Of a stretch of 5,049 bases of DNA, positions 1 to 5,049 are shown piece by piece. Within the stretch, counting starts at the first letter, position 1, and every line of letters starts with the position of its first letter. The stretch is from Frankiaceae bacterium (lineage in GTDB: Bacteria > Actinomycetota > Actinomycetes > JAVEEJ01): the NCBI GenBank assembly GCA_030840515.1, contig JAVEEJ010000151.1, forward strand, positions 1 through 5,049, in the 5' to 3' direction. The notes beneath the pieces were generated by a model, which worked only from the letters and a program-made list of their open reading frames with translations, was not told where the DNA came from and did not search any database. The position numbers were made by a program, and so were the translations under genes.

Positions 1-1089
1 GCCCTCGGTGCGGGACCGGGCCGGAGGACGACCACCGTGGTGCCGCGCCATCCCGCACGGCTGACCGTGGTCTCCAGCGCGGGGATGGATGTCGTCTACG
101 GGACGGCCACCGTGGTGACCGGGCAGCTCCGCGACCTCAACGGAGTGGCTCAGCCCGACCGCATCGTCCAGCTCCAGGGGCGGTACGTCGGGGGCTCGAC
201 CTGGCGCACGTTGAGCAGCGGAAGGACCGGGTCTGACGGACGGCTGGTGCTGCGTGCGACGCTCGACGGCAGCACGGTCCTGCGGCTGCATCACCCCGCC
301 GACGCGGTCGCGGCCCCCGACCTGGACGCCGGGACCGTGACGGTCGCGGCGCGGGTGTCCGCGTCCAAGAGCACCCTCCGGCTGCGTCAGCACCACCCCA
401 TGACCGTAAGCGGAACGGTCGGCCCTTCGAGGCCGGCCGGGTCATCGGTGCTGCTGCAGAAGCTCACCGGCGACTCCTGGCGGACCGTCGTCTCGGGGAA
501 GACCGGCAACTACAACCGTTACGCACTGCAGTGGTCGCCCCCGGCGGTCGGGAGCTTCAGGCTGCGGGTCGTGATCGCCGCGACCACTCGGCTGGCCACA
601 GGGACGAGCGCCTCCTGGGTCCTGCGGGTGGACCCGGAGAACGTCGCCGACGTCGCTGCGGACATCCTGCGCGACCACGGCATCACCGAGGCAACCGTGC
701 ACTCGTCCGGCCTGCAGGACCGGGCGACGGCGCGGTGGAACATCGTCGACCTTGCCGCGGGCAGGGCGGCGCGGCGTTCGTCCTACCAGAACGCCCCGGG
801 CGGCTCCACGCGAGTCGATATCAGGCTCCTCGACGCCCTGCGCGCCATGGGCCTGCGGATGAGCGTCGGGGTCTCGGAGATCGCCGGCGGAAGCCATGCG
901 CCGCACTCGGCCCACTACGACGGCCAGGGGTTGGACATCAACATCGTCAACGGGCGGCATGTCGGCGGCGGGGCGAGCTACTCCGCGGTGGTCTCCACCT
1001 GCCGGGCGTTCGGCGCCACCCACGTCTACAGCCCGAGCTACGACCCCTACGGCGGGCACAACAACCACGTTCACTGCGAGTGGTCCTGA
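1..1089 (+). CDS. Probable exported Ig-like / LAS (M15-like) zinc peptidase domain protein, 5' partial
   Basis: The reading frame is open to the first base and ends at TGA 1087-1089. The GTG pair at 37-42 is probably internal, because no signal peptide follows it and the frame continues upstream. Two tandem beta-rich repeats come first (about 58-350 and 360-630). Both share a pattern of LQ, a few residues, WRT, SGxTG and a late RLxV or LRL strand, typical of secreted actinobacterial Ig-like modules. The last part (about 640-1086) resembles LAS/M15 peptidases. SAHYDGQGLDIN (911-946) gives the S-x-H-x6-D zinc motif, and HNNHVHCEW near the C-terminus supplies the HxH that usually holds the third zinc ligand and the catalytic neighbour. 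Such enzymes cut peptidoglycan stem peptides outside the cell, but the substrate here is unknown and the domain could be inactive. It has no obvious tie to the proteasome genes. A promoter-like element separates it from pup. Confidence 0.75.
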   Translation, partial: ALGAGPGRRTTTVVPRHPARLTVVSSAGMDVVYGTATVVTGQLRDLNGVAQPDRIVQLQGRYVGGSTWRTLSSGRTGSDGRLVLRATLDGSTVLRLHHPADAVAAPDLDAGTVTVAARVSASKSTLRLRQHHPMTVSGTVGPSRPAGSSVLLQKLTGDSWRTVVSGKTGNYNRYALQWSPPAVGSFRLRVVIAATTRLATGTSASWVLRVDPENVADVAADILRDHGITEATVHSSGLQDRATARWNIVDLAAGRAARRSSYQNAPGGSTRVDIRLLDALRAMGLRMSVGVSEIAGGSHAPHSAHYDGQGLDINIVNGRHVGGGASYSAVVSTCRAFGATHVYSPSYDPYGGHNNHVHCEWS

Positions 1090-1098
1090 AGCGCTGAT

Positions 1099-1121
1099 CT
1101 GTCGGTCCGCGGAGGTAGTGT
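1099..1121 (+). promoter_or_regulatory. PafBC-type (RecA-NDp) DNA-damage promoter for the pup operon
   Basis: The upstream element CTGTCGGTC (1099-1107) is followed by exactly 8 bases and then TAGTGT (1116-1121), a TAnnnT -10 box. From memory, the mycobacterial RecA-NDp consensus is TTGTCRGTG-N8-TAnnnT, which is recognised with the activator PafBC. The core TGTCGGT, the 8-base spacing and the -10 match; the first and last bases of the upstream element differ. The site lies 10 bases after the stop of the upstream gene and about 48 bases before the pup start, which predicts a transcript start near 1127-1130 and a leader of about 40 nt. There is no good TTGACA-type -35, as expected for this promoter class. 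Chance occurrence cannot be excluded from one site. Confidence 0.65.
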
Positions 1122-1130
1122 CGCCCTAGA

Positions 1131-1145
1131 TCACGAGCGTCGTGA
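1131..1145. promoter_or_regulatory. Perfect dyad in the pup leader, possible operator or small hairpin
   Basis: TCACGA-GCG-TCGTGA has 6-bp perfect arms around a 3-base centre. It sits directly after the predicted transcript start and is followed one base-step later by the palindrome CACGTG (1146-1151). It could be a protein-binding dyad or a small 5' hairpin in the mRNA. It does not resemble the actinobacterial LexA box (TCGAAC-N4-GTTCGA type). No regulator can be named. Confidence 0.35.
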
Positions 1146-1157
1146 CACGTGCGCGGC

Positions 1158-1162
1158 AGGAG
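1158..1162 (+). promoter_or_regulatory. Ribosome binding site that sets the pup start
   Basis: AGGAG lies 6 bases before ATG 1169. The in-frame GTG at 1142 lies inside the dyad, has no Shine-Dalgarno sequence at normal distance and would add nine residues not expected in Pup. The ATG at 1169 is therefore preferred. Confidence 0.85.
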
Positions 1163-1168
1163 ACACCG

Positions 1169-1381
1169 ATGGCGACCAAGGACACCGGCGGCGGCCAGTC
1201 GAAGGCTCAGAAGACCTCGGAAGAGGTCGAGGAAGTCCAGGCTGAGGAGTCCACGGACGTCGCCGACCGCCAGGCGAAGCTGACCGACGACGTGGACGCA
1301 ATTCTCGATGAAATCGATGAAATACTTGAGGTTAACTCCGAAGAATTTGTGAGGTCGTACGTACAGAAGGGCGGGGAGTAG
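1169..1381 (+). CDS. pup: Prokaryotic ubiquitin-like protein Pup
   Basis: This is a 70-residue acidic protein, close to the usual Pup length. Its N-terminal half is Gly/Lys/Glu rich and probably disordered. The conserved part runs from about residue 34 (AKLTDDVDAILDEIDEIL) to the C-terminal FVRSYVQKGGE (60-70). The central helix is the part known to bind the Mpa/ARC coiled coils. The C-terminal glutamate is joined by PafA to lysines of target proteins, marking them for the proteasome. Pup here ends in GGE rather than GGQ, so the Dop deamidation step is not needed before ligation, although Dop would still be needed to remove Pup. The last 24 codons before GGE are only about 40% GC, with ATA, CTT, GTT, TTT, GTA and many GAA codons, very unlike the neighbouring genes. 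The gene opens a tight operon; the nuclease gene starts 8 bases after its TAG. Confidence 0.96.
   Translation: MATKDTGGGQSKAQKTSEEVEEVQAEESTDVADRQAKLTDDVDAILDEIDEILEVNSEEFVRSYVQKGGE
1306..1323 (+). repeat. 9-bp perfect tandem repeat inside pup
   Basis: CGATGAAAT occurs twice back to back and encodes the DEI-DEI stretch of the Pup helix. It lies in the AT-rich 3' part of pup. The peptide repeat is common to Pup proteins. The exact nucleotide identity of the two copies is what stands out. Confidence 0.8.
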
Positions 1382-1389
1382 ATAGCTCT

Positions 1390-2289
1390 ATGCAAAATCC
1401 CGAGCGTTCGACCAAGCGCTGCTCGCGGTGCCAGCAGAGCCAGCCCCTCGCTGCTTTCGGGAAGAACAGGGCCAGCAAGGACGGACTGAACGGCGCGTGC
1501 AAGAGCTGCCTCAACGCCGTGCAGACCGAGCGCCGCCGAGCTCTGGGCGTGGCTGAGCAGAAGCGAGGCCCGGCCGTGGGTGCCACTGAGAAGTGGTGTC
1601 CTGGCTGCGATCGCATTCTGCCTCGAGGCGAATTCCACAGGTCACCGGCTCGCAGCGGCGGTATCAACTCCCTGTGCAAGGAGTGCTCCCGGGCCGCCGT
1701 GGCGAAGTCCTACCGGAAGAAGCGCGACGACCAAGGCAAGCCACCGCGTCGGGGAACTCTCCCAGGCCAGAAGTGGTGCCCTGACTGCGCGGAATTCCGA
1801 CCTGTGGAGGTCTTCTACCGGAACAAGGCAAGCGCCGACGGTCTCGCGGCGTACTGCCGCGAGCACCAGCGTGCTCGGGTCGATGCAAGCCGCGCGCGCA
1901 ACGGCGGCAACCGCAATTATCACTTGAAGCGGCGGTACGGCATCACCGAGGCCGAGTTCGACGAGATGTTCGTTGACCAGGCCGGACTCTGCGCGGCATG
2001 CGGCGAGAAGAAGGCCGAGCACGTCGACCACGACCACGACTCTGGCAAGGTCCGCGGACTGCTCTGCTTCACCTGCAACGTCGCCCTCGGTAACGTCGGC
2101 GACGACATGGGGATCCTCCTGGATCTCGTCGACTACCTCGAGGAGTTCGGGTGCGAACCCCAGCTGACCCATCTTCAGCGTTCGATGCTGCGTTCAATCC
2201 GGGCAGCACTTCCTCTTTCGCCGAGTGGCTCGGATCCACATCCCCCCACCTCCTCCCCGGAGCCGGGGGAGGACCAGCAGGCCTCATGA
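1390..2289 (+). CDS. Endonuclease VII-like HNH nuclease with three N-terminal zinc modules
   Basis: This 299-residue protein combines zinc modules with a T4 endonuclease VII-type domain (Holliday junction resolvase fold). Three N-terminal modules have the exact form CxxC-x22-CxxC or CxxC-x22-CxxH: Cys11/14/37/40, Cys70/73/96/99 and Cys130/133/156 with His159. The nuclease part spans about residues 180-252: RYGITEAEFDEMF, CAAC (201-204), HVDHDHDSGKVRGLLC and CFTCN (226-230). By comparison with T4 endonuclease VII, Cys201/204/226/229 should hold structural zinc, and Asp213, His214, His216 and Asn230 form the metal-dependent active site. All are present, so it is probably active on DNA. Residues after about 254 are a Pro/Ser-rich tail. 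The ATG lies 8 bases after pup, with GGGGAG (1373-1378) as a rather distant ribosome site, so coupling to pup translation is likely. From memory, related genes occur between pup and prcB in other actinobacteria; their role in the proteasome system is unknown. A junction- or damage-processing role is inference. Confidence 0.92.
   Translation: MQNPERSTKRCSRCQQSQPLAAFGKNRASKDGLNGACKSCLNAVQTERRRALGVAEQKRGPAVGATEKWCPGCDRILPRGEFHRSPARSGGINSLCKECSRAAVAKSYRKKRDDQGKPPRRGTLPGQKWCPDCAEFRPVEVFYRNKASADGLAAYCREHQRARVDASRARNGGNRNYHLKRRYGITEAEFDEMFVDQAGLCAACGEKKAEHVDHDHDSGKVRGLLCFTCNVALGNVGDDMGILLDLVDYLEEFGCEPQLTHLQRSMLRSIRAALPLSPSGSDPHPPTSSPEPGEDQQAS
1420..1866 (+). repeat. Three tandem zinc-module repeats in the nuclease N-terminus
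   Basis: The three modules cover 1420-1509, 1597-1686 and 1777-1866. They start 59 and 60 codons apart, share the x22 spacing between cysteine pairs, and carry a central F, then a short basic stretch, then G-hydrophobic before the second pair. Modules 2 and 3 still show nucleotide similarity at their start: AAGTGGTGTCCTGGCTGC at 1591 and AAGTGGTGCCCTGACTGC at 1771, which differ at 2 of 18 bases and lie exactly 180 bases apart. This suggests internal duplication. Confidence 0.75.
2140..2145 (+). promoter_or_regulatory. Ribosome binding site that sets the prcB start inside the nuclease gene
   Basis: GAGGAG ends 5 bases before GTG 2151. This is the only start codon in the prcB frame between the in-frame TAA at 2091 and the propeptide motif at about 2211. 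It lies in the codons for the end of the HNH domain (LEEF), so ribosomes can start prcB while the nuclease is still being translated. Confidence 0.75.
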
Positions 2290-2993
2290 GCGACGTCCCT
2301 CACGGGACGACGATCGTCGCCGTCACGTTCACCGACGGCGTCGTGATGGCCGGTGACCGGCGCGCGACGATGGGGAACGTCATCGCCCAGCGCGACATCG
2401 AGAAGGTCTTCCAGGCTGACGCCTACAGCGCGGTCGGCATCGCCGGCACGGCCGGCCTCGCGGTGGAGCTGGTCCGGTTGTTCCAGGTCGAGCTCGAGCA
2501 CTACGAGAAGCTCGAGGGCAGCACGTTGAGCCTCGAAGGCAAGGCCAACCGCCTGTCCAGCCTCATCCGCGGCAATCTTGGCATGGCGATGCAGGGCCTC
2601 GCCGTCGTCCCGCTCTTCGCCGGCTACGACCTCAACGCCGGCGAGGGCCGCATCTTCAGCTACGACGTGACGGGCGGGAAGTACGAAGAGCACTCCTTCC
2701 ACTCGGTCGGATCCGGCAGCGTCTTCGCCCGCAGCGCCCTGAAGAAGACCTACCGCGAGGACTTCACCGCCGAGGACGCTGCGCTCGCCAGCATCTCCGC
2801 GCTCTATGACGCGGCGGACGACGACAGCGCCACCGGCGGCCCTGACGTGACTCGCAAGATCTACCCCGTGGTGGCGGTGGTGACGGCCGACGGCTACGAG
2901 CGGCTCACCGACGCAGAGGTCGGCGAGCACGCCGAGACAGTGATCGCGCAGCGCATGACCGAGCCGGGTGGACTGCACGCCCCGATCCGCTAA
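2151..2993 (+). CDS. prcB: 20S proteasome beta subunit PrcB
   Basis: PrcB is the catalytic subunit of the bacterial 20S core; seven copies form each inner ring. The precursor is 280 residues. A 52-residue propeptide ends in PHG, and cleavage exposes Thr53 as the N-terminal nucleophile (mature TTIVAVTF, 228 residues). Mature Asp17 (AGDRR) and Lys33 complete the usual active-site set. GIAGTA, VELEHYEKLEG, RGNLGMAMQG and DAADDDSATGGPD are family hallmarks. The propeptide contains SSFAEWLGSTSPHLLPG, which resembles the mycobacterial propeptide as I recall it. This supports the GTG start at 2151 rather than the ATG at 2286, so the first 139 bases overlap the end of the nuclease gene in another frame. 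The ATG at 2286 forms an ATGA junction with the nuclease stop and would give only a 7-residue leader; it could be a secondary start. prcA follows after 50 bases. Confidence 0.97.
   Translation: MRTPADPSSAFDAAFNPGSTSSFAEWLGSTSPHLLPGAGGGPAGLMSDVPHGTTIVAVTFTDGVVMAGDRRATMGNVIAQRDIEKVFQADAYSAVGIAGTAGLAVELVRLFQVELEHYEKLEGSTLSLEGKANRLSSLIRGNLGMAMQGLAVVPLFAGYDLNAGEGRIFSYDVTGGKYEEHSFHSVGSGSVFARSALKKTYREDFTAEDAALASISALYDAADDDSATGGPDVTRKIYPVVAVVTADGYERLTDAEVGEHAETVIAQRMTEPGGLHAPIR
2251..2273 (+). promoter_or_regulatory. GC-rich hairpin hiding a Shine-Dalgarno-like sequence before the internal prcB ATG
   Basis: TCCTCCCC (2251-2258) can pair over 8 bp with GGGGAGGA (2266-2273), leaving a 7-base loop. The left arm overlaps ACCTCCT (2248-2254), which is identical to the anti-Shine-Dalgarno core of 16S rRNA. 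The right arm is a Shine-Dalgarno-like sequence 12 bases before ATG 2286. The hairpin could silence that internal start unless it is opened by ribosomes translating the upstream frame. Regulatory effect is inferred only. Confidence 0.4.
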
Positions 2994-3031
2994 CCCCACG
3001 CCCGCCGTACTCGCACCCGACCTGCAAAGCC

Positions 3032-3038
3032 GAGAGGA
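3032..3038 (+). promoter_or_regulatory. Ribosome binding site for prcA
   Basis: GAGAGGA ends 5 bases before GTG 3044. It fixes the prcA start so that the protein begins TAPFYVSPEQ, as expected for actinobacterial alpha subunits. Confidence 0.8.
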
Positions 3039-3043
3039 CGCCC

Positions 3044-3730
3044 GTGACCGCCCCGTTCTACGTCTCGCCCGAGCAGGTCATGAAGGACAAGGCCGACTAC
3101 GCGCGCAAGGGCATCGCGCGTGGGCGCAGCGTCGTCGTGCTGCAGTGGGCCGAGGGCATCGTGTTCGTCGCCGAGAACCCCTCGAAGGCGCTGCACAAGA
3201 TCAGCGAGATCTACGACCGCATCGCTTTCGCCGCCGTGGGCAAGTACAACGAGTTCGAGATGCTGCGCCGCGCGGGTGTGCGCATCGCCGACCAGCAGGG
3301 CTACCTCTACGACCGGCGTGACGTCACCGGTCGCGCGCTCGCGAACACCTACGCCCAGCACCTCGGCACGATCTTCACCGAGGCGGGGAAGCCGTTCGAG
3401 GTCGAGCTGGTCGTCGCCGAGGTGGGCGACGATGCCGGTGAGGACCAGATCTACCGGCTCACGTTCGACGGGAGCGTCTTCGAGGAGCACGCGTACGTCG
3501 CCATGGGGGGACAGGCCGAGACGGTGAGCGCCTACCTCAAGGAGCACTACACCGACGGCCTGCCGCTTGCCGACGCCCTGAAAGCCGCCGTGGGCGCCCT
3601 GAGCGCCACCGACGGCGACCCGCGTGAGCTCCTCGCGGGCCAGCTCGAGGTCGCTGTGCTCGACCGCACCCGACCGCAGCGAAAGTTCCGCCGCCTGCTC
3701 GGGTCCGCGCTCGAGCAGGCCCTCGCCTGA
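3044..3730 (+). CDS. prcA: 20S proteasome alpha subunit PrcA
   Basis: PrcA is the non-catalytic subunit; seven copies form each outer ring, gate the pore and dock the Mpa/ARC ATPase. It has 228 residues. The N-terminus FYVSPEQVMKDKADYARKG (5-23) carries the gating segment and helix H0 of the family. FVAENPSKALHKISEIYDRI, GKYNEFEMLRRAGVRIADQQ and YDRRDVTGRALANTYAQ are close to mycobacterial PrcA. Lys52 (LHKIS) falls at the position of the mycobacterial lysine thought to contact the ATPase tail. No N-terminal threonine nucleophile is present, as expected. The C-terminus stops at SALEQALA and lacks the long acidic/serine tail of the mycobacterial protein. It lies 50 bases after prcB with its own ribosome site and no visible terminator between, so it is the last gene of the operon seen here. 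Confidence 0.97.
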   Translation: MTAPFYVSPEQVMKDKADYARKGIARGRSVVVLQWAEGIVFVAENPSKALHKISEIYDRIAFAAVGKYNEFEMLRRAGVRIADQQGYLYDRRDVTGRALANTYAQHLGTIFTEAGKPFEVELVVAEVGDDAGEDQIYRLTFDGSVFEEHAYVAMGGQAETVSAYLKEHYTDGLPLADALKAAVGALSATDGDPRELLAGQLEVAVLDRTRPQRKFRRLLGSALEQALA

Positions 3731-3760
3731 CGTTGCTCCCATCGGGTAGTCCGGCGCTCC

Positions 3761-3782
3761 TGGCTGGGCGAAACCCGGGCCA
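3761..3782 (+). terminator. Possible terminator hairpin after prcA, without a U-tract
   Basis: TGGCTGGG and CCCGGGCCA can form an 8-bp stem with one G-U pair and one bulged G around the loop CGAAA. No run of T follows, which is common for proposed actinobacterial terminators but makes the call weak. The hairpin lies 31 bases after the prcA stop and 31 bases before the next start. An exact direct repeat CCGGCGCT (3751-3758 and 3783-3790) flanks it. Confidence 0.4.
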
Positions 3783-3812
3783 CCGGCGCTGACCCTGAGG
3801 CATGATCCCTCG

Positions 3813-5049
3813 ATGGACACCGAGCGGGGCGAGGTGCGGCTCGCGCTGGAGCCGACGAGCGCCAGTGCGGTGACGGCGCGGCGCGCAGCCAGTTCCGCTG
3901 TGCGCGCATCCGGCCTTGCAGACCTCGCTCCTGACGTGGCGATCGTGGTCAGTGAACTCGTGACGAACGCCGTGCTGCACGCCCGCACGCGGGTTGAGGT
4001 CCGGATCCTGCTGCAGGAGTCCGGCGTGCGGGTCGAGGTCGTCGACGACGGCCCCGCGGATCTGCTGCCCACACCGGAAGAGGCGTCCGAGTCGACGCTG
4101 GACGACCTCGAGCTGCAGACCACTACCGGTCGTGGCCTCGCCATCGTCACGGCCCTGGTGGAGTCGTGGGGCGTCGACCCGGGACCCGAGGGGAAGCTGG
4201 TCTGGGCGGAGCTGGGCACCAGCGACCGCCCGCGCAGGGTCGGCAGCCCGACGCCGGCTCCTCCGGTAGAGCCGAGCACGATGGGGACACCGGTGCGCCT
4301 CGTCGCGGTGCCGGTGCGCCTCGCCCTCGCCAGCGAGGGCAACATCGAGGACCTCGCCCGTGAGCTGGACCTGGCCCGCCTCGCGCAGGAGCACCCTGAG
4401 GCCATCGGGCTCCTCGACGAGGTCAGGGAGCTGCTGGGCGGTTACCGCGACGCCATCGTCAACGCCCGTCGGGCCGCCATGCAGGCCTGGGAGGCCGGCC
4501 GGCGGCTCATCGACGTGAACTTCCTCGTCCGACCCGAGTCAGGGCCGCGGCTGCGCCGACTGACCGCTCTGCTGGAGCAGGTCGCCGCGCTCTGCCAGGC
4601 GGGGAAGCTGCTCAGCCTGGCGCCGAGCGAGGAGGTGCTGGCCTTCCGCCGCTGGTGCAGCGGGGAGATCGACCGCCAGCTCGACGGGGCCCAGCCGTCC
4701 GCCTGCCCGTTCCCGGTGGCAGCCCCCACGGCGGGCGGCTCCGCTGGGGAGGCCGTCGAGGACGTCGACCGGCCGGGCCGCATGCTGCTTGACCTCCAGG
4801 CAGTCACCGCAGCCCTGGCAGGAGCCGACGACAGCGCCGCGGTGAACGACATCGTGCTGTCCCAGGTCGGCACCGTCATCGGCGCCGACACCTGCTCGGT
4901 CAGCCTGCTCGCCTCGGACGGGGAGACGCTCGAGCTCGCCGGAGCCCGGGGGTTCGACTCCGAGCTCAGCGCCCACTGGGCGACGTACCCGCTCTCCGCC
5001 GACCTGCCCGCGAGCGAGGTGGTGCGCACCGGCAGAGCGGTCTACCTGG
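3813..5049 (+). CDS. RsbW-like ATPase plus GAF domain signalling protein, 3' partial
   Basis: The frame is open to the window end, giving 412 residues with no stop. Residues about 8-136 form an HATPase_c domain of the anti-sigma-factor (RsbW/SpoIIAB-like) kind: N-box SELVTNAVLHA (47-57), VVDDGP (76-81) and GRGLAIV (106-112). A Pro-rich linker (138-160) leads to a mostly helical region (160-300) rich in Leu/Ala/Glu/Arg, which I do not recognise. A second linker precedes a likely GAF sensor domain from about residue 324 (LLDLQAVTAALAG, then VGTVIGADTCSVSLLASDG and LELAGARGF). Proteins with these parts often end in a SpoIIE/PP2C phosphatase domain and control sigma-factor partner switching, but that part lies beyond the window. 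ATG 3813 is the first usual start after the in-frame TAG at 3747; GAGG (3797-3800) is a weak, distant ribosome site. Probably a separate transcription unit from prcA. Confidence 0.8.
   Translation, partial: MDTERGEVRLALEPTSASAVTARRAASSAVRASGLADLAPDVAIVVSELVTNAVLHARTRVEVRILLQESGVRVEVVDDGPADLLPTPEEASESTLDDLELQTTTGRGLAIVTALVESWGVDPGPEGKLVWAELGTSDRPRRVGSPTPAPPVEPSTMGTPVRLVAVPVRLALASEGNIEDLARELDLARLAQEHPEAIGLLDEVRELLGGYRDAIVNARRAAMQAWEAGRRLIDVNFLVRPESGPRLRRLTALLEQVAALCQAGKLLSLAPSEEVLAFRRWCSGEIDRQLDGAQPSACPFPVAAPTAGGSAGEAVEDVDRPGRMLLDLQAVTAALAGADDSAAVNDIVLSQVGTVIGADTCSVSLLASDGETLELAGARGFDSELSAHWATYPLSADLPASEVVRTGRAVYL

Noticed and set aside
37..42. GTG 37 or 40 as the true start of the first gene
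   Set aside because: The frame is open to base 1, no signal peptide follows and no clear ribosome site precedes; the real start is probably upstream of the window.
1142..1168. GTG 1142 as an earlier pup start
   Set aside because: No ribosome site at a proper distance, and it lies within the dyad. ATG 1169 has AGGAG six bases upstream and gives a normal Pup length.
1326..1390. Promoter within the AT-rich end of pup (TTGAGG as -35)
   Set aside because: No acceptable -10 box is found at 16-18 bases spacing.
2175..2999. Minus-strand open frame of 274 codons opposite prcB
   Set aside because: Low-complexity Gly/Val/Asp/Arg composition, no domain, and fully covered by the certain prcB gene.
2990..4405. 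Long minus-strand open frame of 471 codons
   Set aside because: It lies opposite prcA and the ATPase gene, is Arg/Ser/Ala rich with no recognisable domain, and is the usual antisense shadow of high-GC coding DNA.
1..5049. tRNA, rRNA, CRISPR array, insertion sequence or attachment site
   Set aside because: No cloverleaf, regularly spaced repeat, terminal inverted repeats or transposase/integrase motifs were seen. The HNH gene has phage-like relatives but sits in a tight operon without mobile-element signs.

Overview
The window is high-GC DNA from an actinobacterium. The bacterial 20S proteasome genes, a Pup gene, strong GC bias at third codon positions, GTG starts and AGGAG-type ribosome sites all say so. 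The sequence alone does not support a genus. All recognised genes are on the + strand.

Layout: (1) 1-1089 is the 3' part of a gene for a probable exported protein with two Ig-like beta-sandwich repeats and a C-terminal LAS/M15-like zinc peptidase domain. (2) 1090-1168 is a short control region. It carries a close match to the PafBC-dependent (RecA-NDp) DNA-damage promoter, TGTCGGT-N8-TAGTGT, followed by a 15-bp dyad. (3) 1169-3730 is a compact operon: pup (1169-1381), an endonuclease VII-like HNH nuclease with three zinc modules (1390-2289), prcB (2151-2993, overlapping the nuclease gene by 139 nt) and prcA (3044-3730). (4) 3731-3812 is a short gap with a possible terminator hairpin. (5) 3813 to the window end is a partial gene for a signalling protein with an RsbW-like ATPase domain, a helical middle part and the start of a GAF domain. 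It has no stop inside the window.

How the genes work together: Pup is ligated to target lysines by PafA, which is not in this window. Pupylated proteins are unfolded by Mpa/ARC and degraded in the PrcA/PrcB core. Pup already ends in Gly-Gly-Glu, so it needs no deamidation. Neither dop, pafA, pafBC nor mpa/arc is seen, so they must lie elsewhere.

The most interesting picture is a proteasome operon that appears to be under DNA-damage control and carries an HNH nuclease between tag and protease. The end of that nuclease gene is read in a second frame to make the PrcB propeptide. The link between nuclease and proteasome function is inference. The promoter match, the zinc and HNH motifs and the overlap can be read directly in the sequence.
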